Positions 35,739 to 44,999 of a stretch of DNA of 64,000 nt are shown one piece after another. Within the stretch, counting starts at the first letter, position 1, and every line of letters begins with the position of its first letter. The DNA lies in NCBI RefSeq assembly GCF_030531065.1, contig NZ_JAUNOQ010000002.1, forward strand, positions 125,953 to 189,952, written 5' to 3'. Origin of the DNA: Phascolarctobacterium sp. (GTDB taxonomy: Bacteria > Bacillota > Negativicutes > Acidaminococcales > Acidaminococcaceae). Position numbers and translations under genes: made by a program. The notes under the pieces were generated by a model. That model searched no databases, had not been told where the DNA came from, and saw only the letters and a list, made by a program, of their open reading frames with translations.

Positions 35739-38700
35739 CTATTTATCTAATTCGAACTCACACATTTTTTCGGCTTGCTCTATTATCAAATCTACCGTAG
35801 TTACCTGTTTATCCGGTGGATATTTATATTTTCTGAGCAACCTTTTTACAGTAATTCTCATCTGCGCCCTAACACTTTCTCGCACATCCCAATCAACCTT
35901 AATATTATTTTTAATGCTAATTGTTAATTCTTTAGCAATTTGTTTTAGGACATCATTTTCATAGAAATCTCTGGCAGATTCATTGGACGAAATTGCATCA
36001 TAAAATGCCAGTTCATCGTTTGATAATCCCAGCTGTTCTCCTCTTTTATGAAGTTCATTCATATCTTTTGCCATATCAACCAGAGCCTTTATAATCTCTA
36101 CGGTCTCTAAAGAACGTTTTTCATATTGAATTACTGAGGCTTCAAGCATTTCAGAAAATTTCTTTGCTTGTACAATATTCTTTTTAGCTATCTCCTTAAT
36201 CTTACCATCAAGCAAACGTCGTAAAAGTTCCAGAGCTAAATTTTTTTGTGGCAGTCCTTTTACCTCTTCAAGAAACTCATCAGATAAAATTGAAATATCC
36301 GGTTTATTCAATCCAACTGAAGCAAATATGTCAACGACTGCTTCGGAAATAACTGATTTGGAAACCAATTGACCTATTTCATATTCTATTTGATCTTTCG
36401 TTTTCTTCTGTTTGTCCTTTGGTAATATTTTTATAATACCTGATTTGATGGCTTTAAAATAACTAATCGCTACATTGATTGCTTGAGCTTGCTCAGAAGT
36501 CGAACATAATGCGTATGCCTTACCAATTTCTACAACCAAATTAAGAAATTTTTTTTTCTCATCTTCCGATTTACCCAAAACAAAATCCACACCAGAAACG
36601 ATACACGCCATTCGTTCACTTGCGGAGCCGCTTATGTAAGAAGAGTAATCCAACCCATGCAATATTCCTTGAATTTGCTCATACTTCTCAAGCATGAGAT
36701 CAATTGCTATTTGCGGATCAATACCTGTTGTCTTTCGGTCAGACGGTGTATATTGTGCTAATGCACTTCTTAAGTTATCTGCAATACCAATATAGTCTAC
36801 AATTAAACCACCGGGCTTGTCTTTAAACACACGATTAACTCGTGCTATGGCTTGCATAAGATTATGATCACTCATTGGTTTATCGACATACATTGTGTGA
36901 AGGCAAGGTACATCAAATCCCGTCAACCACATATCGCAAACAATAACAATTCTTAATTCATCTTCAACATCTTTCATTCTCTTTGCAAGTAGCTTTTTCT
37001 GAGATGCAGTAGTTGAATGCAGCTGAAATTCAGGCGGATCAGATTCTGTAGAAGTCATAATAACCTTAATTACACCTTTATCAATGTCATCACTATGCCA
37101 TTCCGGACGATACTCTATAATCTTTGAGTAAAGTTTTACTGCAATCTTTCTAGACATAGCTACAAACATAACTTTTCCATTAATCGCTTGTTGTCTAAGG
37201 TCGTAATGAGTAATGAAATCTTTCACCACTACATCAATACGACTATCTGTTCCAACAATGGCTTCTAACCTTGCCCATTTTCGCTTTTGGCTTTCGGCGT
37301 AAGTTTCTTCCTGTCCCTCAACAATGCTGTCATACTCATCATCAATCTTTGGCTTTAATTCCTGAGGAAGATCTAACTTTGCAATTCTGCTTTCATAATA
37401 AATCGGAACAGTAGTTTTATCTTTAACCGCTTGAGTCAAATCGTAAATATCAATATAGTCACCAAACAAGGCGGGTGTGTTCTTATCGCTCAACTCAACA
37501 GGAGTTCCAGTAAATCCGATAAAAGAAGCATTCGGCAATGCGTCTCGCATATGTTTTGCAAAACCAAAAGAAACTTTTCCGTCTTTTTCTTTTGCTTCTA
37601 ACCCGTACTGACTGCGATGTGCTTCATCTGCTATAACAACCACATTTCGTCTGGTAGTCAGTGCTTCCATTGATTGGTCACTCTGGTCTGGCGAAAACTT
37701 TTGGATAGTCGTAAATACAATGCCGCCAGCTTGAACGCTTAATAGTTCTCGTAGTTTCTTTCTTGTGTCTGCCTGTTTGGGTGTTTGACGCAAATAATCG
37801 GCACTTTTTGAAAAAGTGGTAAATAGCTGATCGTCCAAGTCATTTCTATCAGTAATAACAACAATGGTCGGGTTATTCAGTTCTAAAACCAATTGACGAG
37901 TATACATGAGCATAGAATAACTTTTTCCGCTACCCTGTGTATGCCAAATTACACCCGCTTTTCTGCTTCCATTTTCAGAAGCTGCCAAGTGAGTGGTATA
38001 CAAAGCTTTATTTACAGCAAAAAATTGATGATAACCAGGTAAAATTTTGAAAGACTTATCTTCCTCATGAACAAAGAAGCTATACTTTGAAATAATGTCC
38101 AAAAATCTCTTTTTATTCATCATTCCATACAGCATAACTTGCAATTGCGGAAAAGAAAGTCCTGATTCTTTTTCTCCGTCAATTGTTCTCCAAAACATAA
38201 AGCGATCCAGATCAGAAGTAATTGTACCAACTTTTGCATTGATACCATCACTTATGATCATAAAGGCATTGTAATAAAACAAAGAAGGAATATCTCTTTT
38301 ATAAGTCTGAAGCTGATTAAATCCATCAACAATATCCACTTCTTCGTTTGTTGCATTTTTCAGTTCTATTACAACAACAGGAATACCATTTAAGAAAGCG
38401 ACAATATCAGGTCTGCGTTCTTTTCCGCTTTCAATTACAGTATATTGATTGATTGCCAAGAACTCATTATTTTCAATATCTTTGGCATCAAAAATATAAG
38501 CTTTTTCGGTTTTTATGCTTCCGTCCTTCTGCTTAACCTCTACATCAATACCATCGGTTAATAATTTTTGAAACGCAACATTATTTTGGACAATAGATAA
38601 GCTTTGCTGACGAGTAATCTTCTTAACCAGCTCTGAAATCGTATCATTGGAATATTGTTTATTAATGCGTTTTAATGCACTATGTAACCTGTCGTACAGA

Positions 38701-38846
38701 ACAACATCTCCAAAACTTTCTCTCTCTGAAAAGCTTCCTCCCGGCGAAATATCTGGTCCATATTGAGTTTGGTAGCCTAAATCTTGAAACCACTCCAATA
38801 CAGCTTGTTCAAGATCATTTTCTATAAAATTGGACATTCTATTCAC
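35739..38846 (-). CDS. hsdR: Type I restriction enzyme subunit R
   Basis: A 1035-residue motor and nuclease subunit. The N-terminal nuclease (PD-(D/E)XK) has RRPDIVAFLNGIPVVVIELK. The SF2 helicase follows with Walker A VIWHTQGSGKSYSMLMYTRQ, DEAH box VVIADEAHRSQYG, motif III FIGFTGTPVE and motif VI QAIARVNRVFKDK. The C-terminal helical domain contacts the methylase. Its start overlaps the FRG gene by eight bases. It is the last gene of the operon; the intact motifs suggest it is functional. Confidence 0.95.
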   Translation of the reverse strand: MNRMSNFIENDLEQAVLEWFQDLGYQTQYGPDISPGGSFSERESFGDVVLYDRLHSALKRINKQYSNDTISELVKKITRQQSLSIVQNNVAFQKLLTDGIDVEVKQKDGSIKTEKAYIFDAKDIENNEFLAINQYTVIESGKERRPDIVAFLNGIPVVVIELKNATNEEVDIVDGFNQLQTYKRDIPSLFYYNAFMIISDGINAKVGTITSDLDRFMFWRTIDGEKESGLSFPQLQVMLYGMMNKKRFLDIISKYSFFVHEEDKSFKILPGYHQFFAVNKALYTTHLAASENGSRKAGVIWHTQGSGKSYSMLMYTRQLVLELNNPTIVVITDRNDLDDQLFTTFSKSADYLRQTPKQADTRKKLRELLSVQAGGIVFTTIQKFSPDQSDQSMEALTTRRNVVVIADEAHRSQYGLEAKEKDGKVSFGFAKHMRDALPNASFIGFTGTPVELSDKNTPALFGDYIDIYDLTQAVKDKTTVPIYYESRIAKLDLPQELKPKIDDEYDSIVEGQEETYAESQKRKWARLEAIVGTDSRIDVVVKDFITHYDLRQQAINGKVMFVAMSRKIAVKLYSKIIEYRPEWHSDDIDKGVIKVIMTSTESDPPEFQLHSTTASQKKLLAKRMKDVEDELRIVIVCDMWLTGFDVPCLHTMYVDKPMSDHNLMQAIARVNRVFKDKPGGLIVDYIGIADNLRSALAQYTPSDRKTTGIDPQIAIDLMLEKYEQIQGILHGLDYSSYISGSASERMACIVSGVDFVLGKSEDEKKKFLNLVVEIGKAYALCSTSEQAQAINVAISYFKAIKSGIIKILPKDKQKKTKDQIEYEIGQLVSKSVISEAVVDIFASVGLNKPDISILSDEFLEEVKGLPQKNLALELLRRLLDGKIKEIAKKNIVQAKKFSEMLEASVIQYEKRSLETVEIIKALVDMAKDMNELHKRGEQLGLSNDELAFYDAISSNESARDFYENDVLKQIAKELTISIKNNIKVDWDVRESVRAQMRITVKRLLRKYKYPPDKQVTTVDLIIEQAEKMCEFELDK

Positions 38847-39735
38847 CTGCCTTTACCAAATGCCTTTTTTTGATATACGATGTCTGATGCTCTAATTCAG
38901 GGTAGACAAATGCTTCATTTATTCCAATCATATCAAGTTCATGCAGTATAGAAGATTTCTGTTCTGCTGGGATACGTAAATATCTTGGAATCCCTTCATC
39001 TACATATTCACTGAGACTATCTTTTAAATTGAAACTGTTTTTTAGATAATAATCAGGAGCAGATATGTCTATTCCCAAGATTAAAAACGCACCATTTTGG
39101 CGTCTTATACGTTCATTGTTCTTAGGAGCTACCACCGGGACATATTTATTTTGAAACTGCGTCTTCAGTCGCTCCACTTTCTCTTCAAAGTTCGATAAAA
39201 TATCATCTCCAAGTCCTTTTCTTGAAAAATAATCCAAAAAATTACCTTCGCTTTTTCCATCATATTCTGCAAGTGCAGAAAATAATTTCACTTCTTTTTG
39301 TGTAGGACGCTGTAGCGATTCGATAAACAAAATCAGTTCACCGTCTTTGTCCTCATGTTCAGAACAAGCAAAATAGAGAGCGATTAAAGGATTAGTTGTA
39401 ATATCCAGCAATCGAGTCGGCAAGCCGTAATGTTGCATTTTGACCAACTGTTCAAAATCCGTCATATGATTTCCAAATTCCAGTGGCTCTTGCAATATCA
39501 GTTCATTAACGATAGTAGTTTCTTTTGCCAATAGTCCATTTCTAAAAATGCTTCCATTGATGCCGAATTTAATGTCAGATTGTCCACGAAAAAGCAATGT
39601 ACCAGGTATTCCATTTTCAGAAATAATACGACTATAGTCAGAAAGTTTTGACAGCAAGTGAGAAACACTATAAATTGAAAGCTGTTCTTCTGATTCATCT
39701 TGTAGATATTCTTCGTATCGTTCACGTTCATCCAT
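38839..39735 (-). CDS. FRG-domain protein inside the type I R-M operon
   Basis: A 298-residue protein with an FRG domain. The name-giving motif is LLFRGQSDIKFGINGSIFRN (about residues 48-67) and the second conserved segment is LVKMQHYGLPTRLLDITTNP followed by LIALYFAC. FRG proteins are widespread in phage-defence neighbourhoods, but their biochemical activity is not settled. The gene overlaps hsdS by one base and hsdR by eight, so it is translated with them; this argues that it belongs to the system rather than being a passenger. It might be an effector triggered when restriction fails, or a modulator of the enzyme. No signal peptide. Confidence 0.88.
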   Translation of the reverse strand: MDERERYEEYLQDESEEQLSIYSVSHLLSKLSDYSRIISENGIPGTLLFRGQSDIKFGINGSIFRNGLLAKETTIVNELILQEPLEFGNHMTDFEQLVKMQHYGLPTRLLDITTNPLIALYFACSEHEDKDGELILFIESLQRPTQKEVKLFSALAEYDGKSEGNFLDYFSRKGLGDDILSNFEEKVERLKTQFQNKYVPVVAPKNNERIRRQNGAFLILGIDISAPDYYLKNSFNLKDSLSEYVDEGIPRYLRIPAEQKSSILHELDMIGINEAFVYPELEHQTSYIKKRHLVKAGE

Positions 39736-40895
39736 TAATTTTCACCCACTTCCACTGGCAGTTCTCCACTCATCAATTTAGGGAGTAGGGTATCTCTAAT
39801 CTCTGCCAAAACCTCATTTTCTTCTTTCAATTTTGCAATTTTCTGCTCAATAGGTTTTGCTATTTCTTCAAACTTTAATTGAAGTTCCATCGGCGGTACA
39901 ACCATAGGAAACATTTTAAATGCTTCGAAAGGGAAGTTCTGCCTTGTTGTGCCAATGGCATAGTGTTTGATCATTTCCTGAAATATCGGCTGTTTCATAT
40001 AGTAATAAAAGAAAGTAGGAGTAATAGTATCCTTCATCTCAAAAACAGTGTAGATCGGACTAACGAGTCCAATATCATACTCCTTGAGCATGGCAATAGA
40101 ACCGATATTGGCTCTTGCCGGATTGTATGCTACTTGATTGCGGCGAACAATTTTATAGTTTTTGGTACTCTTACTATAAACTTGTTTTGTAAATACATCT
40201 TCCGATGCTTTAAATTCACCTTCTTTTACAACTGAAAGAACTGGATAATTCTCCTCGTTTTTATTCTTAATTTTTACGTCTAAAATATTATCTAATACAT
40301 TTGACACGCTATAGTTATGATTTAAAAACCAATGTTCAAAAAGAGCATTTAAAATTTCTTGCATAATAGCAGATTCATTTTGATTTTTTATAATTTTTTT
40401 ATCATATATACTAATGAACTTTACTAGCTCTTTTTGCATTTTAATTGGGAAACAAGGTACCAGTATATTTTCAATGACATTTGTTTCAAGTTTACCGGCG
40501 CCAATCCCTGTGACTCCTATACTTTTTAGCAAATGGTCATGTATGCTTGTTAGAAAATAATATAAAAATTCTCCATCTAAATTTTTGTGAGGTATTATAC
40601 ATTTTACATCTTGGTTAAAGGCAACATCTTTTTCAACAAAACATATCGGAACTCGATTAAATAGTTCACTGCCTCTCGTCAATATTAAGATACTTCCTTT
40701 AGGTGCAATTTTACTTCCTTTTTCTAAACCCGTCTTGGAAATGTGAAGGTTTGATGTCGAAACCCTTGATGTTTTCATCATTTTAGCACTTATCCAAGGA
40801 ATATCTCCATCCCAATATTCTAGGATTTTTTTTGATGGCGTACCTCCTGATAATATCTCGGATAGTTGAGTTAATGGTTTTAAAATAGTATTCAT
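39735..40895 (-). CDS. hsdS: Type I restriction enzyme specificity subunit S
   Basis: A 386-residue DNA-recognition subunit with two target-recognition domains. TRD1 starts with LTQLSEILSGGTPSKKILEY and GDIPWISAKMM, the first helical spacer is about residues 160-195, TRD2 runs to NFPFEAFKMFPMVVPPMELQ and the second coiled spacer is FEEIAKPIEQKIAKLKEENE. The C-terminus IRDTLLPKLMSGEL is the standard end. Both TRDs look intact. It overlaps hsdM by four bases (ATGA). Confidence 0.93.
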   Translation of the reverse strand: MNTILKPLTQLSEILSGGTPSKKILEYWDGDIPWISAKMMKTSRVSTSNLHISKTGLEKGSKIAPKGSILILTRGSELFNRVPICFVEKDVAFNQDVKCIIPHKNLDGEFLYYFLTSIHDHLLKSIGVTGIGAGKLETNVIENILVPCFPIKMQKELVKFISIYDKKIIKNQNESAIMQEILNALFEHWFLNHNYSVSNVLDNILDVKIKNKNEENYPVLSVVKEGEFKASEDVFTKQVYSKSTKNYKIVRRNQVAYNPARANIGSIAMLKEYDIGLVSPIYTVFEMKDTITPTFFYYYMKQPIFQEMIKHYAIGTTRQNFPFEAFKMFPMVVPPMELQLKFEEIAKPIEQKIAKLKEENEVLAEIRDTLLPKLMSGELPVEVGEN

Positions 40896-42451
40896 TCACC
40901 CATCCTCCGTTCATCTATTTTTTCTAATTGAAATTTAATTTCTCGATCAAGACTTTCAATATCTTGATGGATTTGAAGAAGTTTTGATGTTAATCTATCT
41001 ATTTTGTCATAAAATGGTTCCGTATCTTTTTCCAAAGGAATAATTCCAACATAGCTTGAAGGGGTTAAATTATAGTCTTTTTCACGAATTTCTTCCAATG
41101 TTGCTATCTTCCAAAATCCCTGTTTATCAGCATATTCAATCTCTGTACCATCTGCCTTTGTTGCCTTCTTTTCATGGTTACGAAAAGCATGGTATGCGGA
41201 GGTGATTTCATCAATAGTTTTTGCAGTCAGCTGTCTCTGCGTACGGCTGTCCTCATAAGGTTCTGTTTCCATATTTCTGGCATCGATAAACAGAATCTCT
41301 CCATGACGATCACGGTGTCCATTTTTCAGCTTATTGCGAGCCATAAACCACAGACAAACAGGAATTGATGTTGTTGAAAACAGTCCACCCGGCAATGTAA
41401 CAATACAATCGATTTTGTCATCTTCAATCAAGTTTTTACGAATATTGTATTCACTAATTGTAGAAGATGAAAGTGAACCATTAGCCAATACAAAACCTGC
41501 CGTTCCGCTTGGCGCTAAGTGATAAAGCATGTGCAAAATCCAAGCATAGTTAGCATTACCTGTAGGCGGAATACCGTATTTACTCCATCTTGGATCATCT
41601 ATCAAACGCTCACCGCCCCAGTCACTAATATTAAACGGTGGGTTTGCCATAATATAATCTGCCTTTAAACTCTTGTGTTGATCGTTATGAAAAGAATCCG
41701 CATTTTGCTGACCGAGGTTTGCTTCGATTCCACGGATAGCAAGATTCATTTTACAAAGTTTCCAAGTATTATAATTCGATTCCTGCCCATAAATGGCTAA
41801 TTGACCGTCAATTCTTCCCTCTCTGTCTTCTACAAAGCGCTCACTCTGGACAAACATACCACCAGAACCACAGCAAGGGTCATAAACTCGACCATCGTGA
41901 GGTTCAATCATAGCTACAATTAAATCAACTACACTACGTGGAGTATAGAACTCCCCACCAAGTTTTCCTTCAGCACGTGCAAACTTCCCAAGAAAATATT
42001 CATATGCAGAGCCTAAAGTGTCTTTGTTCTTATCGTTTCCAATCTCAAGCTCAGATAATAAATCAACCAATTCACCCAAAGAACGTTTATCTAAAGATGC
42101 TCTTGCAAAATCTTTAGGAAGCACACCACGAAGAGAAGAGTTTTCCTTTTCAATCACATACATAGCATTATCGATAACCTGGCCAATTATCGGATCTTTA
42201 GCACTGTTTTTAATTGTTTCCCAACGTGCTTCCTGCGGCACCCAAAACACATTTTTTGCAAGGTATTCATCTCTATCTTCTGGATCGGCATACTCATCTT
42301 GAGAAATTTCTTGATAAGCTCTTTCAAAACTATCAGAAATATATTTCAAGAATATAAGGCCAAGACATATATGCTTATACTCTGCAGAATCCATATTATT
42401 ACGAAGTTTATCCGCCATTATCCACAAATCTTCTTTTCTTAATTCAGCCAT
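40892..42451 (-). CDS. hsdM: Type I restriction enzyme methyltransferase subunit M
   Basis: A 519-residue N6-adenine methyltransferase. N-terminal HsdM domain (MAELRKEDLWIMADKLRNNM and ICLGLIFLKYISDSFERAY), then GEFYTPRSVVDL, SAM motif VYDPCCGSGGMFVQSERFV and catalytic motif IV YIMANPPFNISDWGG. The ATG at 42451 follows GGAG at eight bases; the longer frame upstream overlaps the regulator gene and has no site. Confidence 0.95.
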   Translation of the reverse strand: MAELRKEDLWIMADKLRNNMDSAEYKHICLGLIFLKYISDSFERAYQEISQDEYADPEDRDEYLAKNVFWVPQEARWETIKNSAKDPIIGQVIDNAMYVIEKENSSLRGVLPKDFARASLDKRSLGELVDLLSELEIGNDKNKDTLGSAYEYFLGKFARAEGKLGGEFYTPRSVVDLIVAMIEPHDGRVYDPCCGSGGMFVQSERFVEDREGRIDGQLAIYGQESNYNTWKLCKMNLAIRGIEANLGQQNADSFHNDQHKSLKADYIMANPPFNISDWGGERLIDDPRWSKYGIPPTGNANYAWILHMLYHLAPSGTAGFVLANGSLSSSTISEYNIRKNLIEDDKIDCIVTLPGGLFSTTSIPVCLWFMARNKLKNGHRDRHGEILFIDARNMETEPYEDSRTQRQLTAKTIDEITSAYHAFRNHEKKATKADGTEIEYADKQGFWKIATLEEIREKDYNLTPSSYVGIIPLEKDTEPFYDKIDRLTSKLLQIHQDIESLDREIKFQLEKIDERRMGE

Positions 42452-42467
42452 TTTTATTTCTCCATCA

Positions 42468-42848
42468 TTAAATAATCTGCGATATTTTTGCCCAGATTTT
42501 CTTTTCATTTGGATTTTCTTTTATTATTCTAATAATTTTTAATATTGATTTGTTTTTTATAATATATTCTTTGATATCTGCTGGAACGTCTTTTCTCTCT
42601 TTTGCTGCCGAATCATACAACTTATTTCTTACGTCTGGAAAATCGGCCAATTGTAATGCTGCAAGTATTTTATTCAATAACTCTATTTCTGGTGGTTTAT
42701 TATTACCGTTTTCAATATCACTGATATATGTAGGTGTTTTACTCACCTCTTTTGCAAGTTGACGAATTGATATTTTTTTCGCTTGTCGAACTAAACGTAA
42801 ATATTGACCGAATTCTGTATTTTCTGTTTTGAAATTCAAATCATTCAC
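42468..42848 (-). CDS. XRE-family HTH regulator of the R-M operon
   Basis: A 126-residue protein with an N-terminal Cro/C1-type helix-turn-helix (EFGQYLRLVRQAKKISIRQL then AKEVSKTPTYISDIENGNNK). The C-terminal half is a charged helical extension. It is 16 bases upstream of hsdM and likely acts as a controller (C-type) protein that times methylase and nuclease expression. The GTG at 42848 has AGAGG eight bases upstream; a GTG three codons earlier abuts that site. TATAAT lies a few bases further up. Confidence 0.85.
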   Translation of the reverse strand: MNDLNFKTENTEFGQYLRLVRQAKKISIRQLAKEVSKTPTYISDIENGNNKPPEIELLNKILAALQLADFPDVRNKLYDSAAKERKDVPADIKEYIIKNKSILKIIRIIKENPNEKKIWAKISQII

Positions 42849-43134
42849 TTTTATCACCTCTATTATAAATTAGTTAGTTAGCTTACATATTTATTTTATA
42901 CTGCTTTCTTAACCATGTCAACCAATATATACCAAACCTCCTAATAAGCTATGATAATATTCCCATACTCAGTATTATTATCTTATGCTTTTGACAACTC
43001 CTGAATTACAAAAAATAATTTAGATAGTATCTATTTCACAATTCAAGAACCGTCTTGTCACAAAAATTGGCTGTTAATCAAAGTAACACTTTTTCTCAAC
43101 AATAAAGTAACTCAATAATAACTATTTCTTCTAT

Positions 43135-43299
43135 CTATACTTTCAGATTATTCATATAGCGTCCTATTGCCATTTGTTGAGTAACTTTATATGATGCCAG
43201 ATACTTCTCCAATAGATCAATCATCAATTTCTCCACTCTACAATGTGCTATTTCATCAATCTCCCACAGATGCAGAGCTGCTCGCTGGAAATCATATTA
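43135..43299 (-). pseudogene. Remnant of a TnpV-like transposon protein
   Basis: An open stretch with no start codon reads YDFQRAALHLWEIDEIAHCR then VEKLMIDLLEKYLAS and VTQQMAIGRYMNN. The spacing of the EID, VT-Q and MNN parts resembles the C-terminus of TnpV proteins of Clostridiales transposons. The match is from memory and short. Confidence 0.35.
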
Positions 43300-43466
43300 T
43301 TCAGCATAAACCATTTTCGTTTGCAGATATATTCTCCTCATTATTCCATATTTACTAAACATTTTGTGTTCGTATAGACTTAACTGAATGCAGGAATAAA
43401 ATAATGATCACATTGATAATATATAAACTTTTATTTCTGAAGCTATTGTATCTTATATATATCCTT

Positions 43467-43606
43467 ATGCGAAGTTTGTTGATTACTTTGCATTTACGGC
43501 ATCCATAATTTACTGATAGTCTTTTCCGTAAGGTCTGTGACTTCCTTTTACATACGATAATAGCAACTGGTTTTCAAAACAAATAAGTCACAGATAAACT
43601 TCGCAT
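43467..43606. other. Nested inverted repeats, possible structured RNA or element end
   Basis: ATGCGAAGTTT (43467-43477) pairs with AAACTTCGCAT (43596-43606). Within lie TTACGG/CCGTAA (43494-43499 / 43526-43531) and TCTGTGACTT/AAGTCACAGA (43534-43543 / 43585-43594). Together they would fold as a three-way junction. No coding capacity. Confidence 0.4.
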
Positions 43607-44044
43607 TAACTCTCAACTACTTTTAAATTTTTACAGCAATATCATATGGTATTAGAATAAATTCCACCTATTCAGCAAGACATTTGGCAGTAAAATTATT
43701 TCGCAGTCAATAATAACGCAAATATTTTCCTGACTGATCAATATTTGGCTTTTCTTCAAATAGCAATGTTAGATGAAAAGTAAGTTTTCATGACGGTATT
43801 GACACAATGATTTCTAGTTAAAAATATTATTGTAAATACTAGATGAAATTTGCAATTTCAAGATAGACATGCTAAGTTTTCTTTACTATTCACAAAAAAC
43901 TTCTAATTATTTTAACAATATAGCTGATAAATTACATTATCTTATCATGAAAGGATTTTTTCTTTAATATCGCCAACATAACTGATGGTTGTTGTTCTTT
44001 CAATTCTCCGCCGCTAAGAACCTACACTAAAGCTTATAACATTA

Positions 44045-44074
44045 AAGCGCAGCCCTCGCGTGAAGGCTGCGCTT
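44045..44074. terminator. Terminator beyond the DUF1638 gene
   Basis: AAGCGCAGCC (44045-44054) pairs with GGCTGCGCTT (44065-44074). The plus-strand side has TTTACTTTT, the minus side TTTAATG; probably bidirectional. Confidence 0.75.
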
Positions 44075-44171
44075 TTACTTTTATAGTACAATATTATTTT
44101 TACAATCTGAAGTTCTCTACGCCTTGTCCAGTTTCATATCGACGTCGCTATGTAAAATTTAAACGACGCGC

Positions 44172-44843
44172 CTACTTTTTAATCGTACACGGCCTCAGCC
44201 CGTCGAATTCGTGAATGCTGAGCGTGCCGCCCTTCGGTATAAAAATCACGCTGCCGTCATAATTGCCGGACGCCAATTTTTCCAGAACTTTATACGGCCC
44301 CGGCAAACGAGTAAGCTGGCCGTCCAAAAGCTTTACCAGCGGCATAATGTATTCTTCAACTTCTTGCAAATCATAAGTACCCGTATCGATAATATAAAAA
44401 TCGGTAAAGCCCTTATACAGCTTCTTGAGATATTCCTCCGCCGCGTCCTTGCCCTGCTCCCGCACCAGCTTCATATAATCTATGGAAGAATTTTTCATAA
44501 AGTTCATCCAGCTTTTGGTTATAAATATCGCCCCGTCCGGCCTTTTAACGCCCGAGCCCGTCAAAAGCACGTCGATGCAGTCCATCGTCCGCGGGAGCGC
44601 TAGGTTACAGGTGCTGGCCTGCAAGCCGCAGGTCGCCTTGCCGCAGCCCGAAACGCAAATTATTATTTCCTCCGCTTCGGTATTATCGTCGATAATTTTT
44701 TGCAGCGTCCGGTGCATTTTCTGCGGGTCGCTGTGCAACGCGACGTCTAAATACCTAACCCTGCCGTCGAAGCCTGTTTTAGCAATCGTCTTTTCCAACT
44801 CTTTTTGCAAAGTAATGCACGAACAAAGCAGTTTTTGCGCCAT
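44172..44843 (-). CDS. DUF1638 domain protein
   Basis: A 223-residue soluble protein of the DUF1638 family. Its landmarks are LLCSCITLQKELE at the N-terminus, LHSDPQKMHRTLQKIIDDN, CVSGCGKATCGLQAS and LALPRTMDCIDVLLTGSG, where the family has its conserved Cys and DCI motif. Several Cys residues could bind metal or cofactor. Homologues occur in methanogens and anaerobic Firmicutes, sometimes near corrinoid or methylamine genes (recollection), but no such neighbours are seen here. Monocistronic. Function unknown. Confidence 0.8.
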   Translation of the reverse strand: MAQKLLCSCITLQKELEKTIAKTGFDGRVRYLDVALHSDPQKMHRTLQKIIDDNTEAEEIIICVSGCGKATCGLQASTCNLALPRTMDCIDVLLTGSGVKRPDGAIFITKSWMNFMKNSSIDYMKLVREQGKDAAEEYLKKLYKGFTDFYIIDTGTYDLQEVEEYIMPLVKLLDGQLTRLPGPYKVLEKLASGNYDGSVIFIPKGGTLSIHEFDGLRPCTIKK

Positions 44844-44909
44844 TTTATCTCCTTTCCTGACAGCCGATGAGCTGCTCTGCCAATTCTTCTAATGCATATC
44901 TATAATTAC

Positions 44910-44955
44910 ACAGGCACAGCCAAATACTTCCTGCGAAGTATTCAGTTGTGCCTGT
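44910..44955 (-). terminator. Terminator of the galU-galE unit
   Basis: ACAGGCACA (44910-44918) with TGTGCCTGT (44947-44955), and AATACTTC with GAAGTATT inside. The plus-strand side is followed by CTTGTTTATA. It lies just after galE on the minus strand. Confidence 0.75.
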
Positions 44956-44999
44956 CTTGTTTATATTCAATTATTCAATACGTAAAATATTTTCGCCGC

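Larger units (their letters stand above)
42849..44044. other. AT-rich 1.2 kb stretch without an intact gene
   Basis: No open frame with start and ribosome site. Contents are a short remnant of a mobile-element protein (43135-43299) and a set of nested inverted repeats (43467-43606); the rest is AT-rich with many stops in all frames. It separates the restriction-modification operon from core genes and looks like decayed accessory DNA. Confidence 0.6.

Noticed and set aside
42849-44044. Possible CRISPR array or tRNA genes in the gene-free stretch
   Set aside because: No regularly spaced repeats and no tRNA-like cloverleaf were found.
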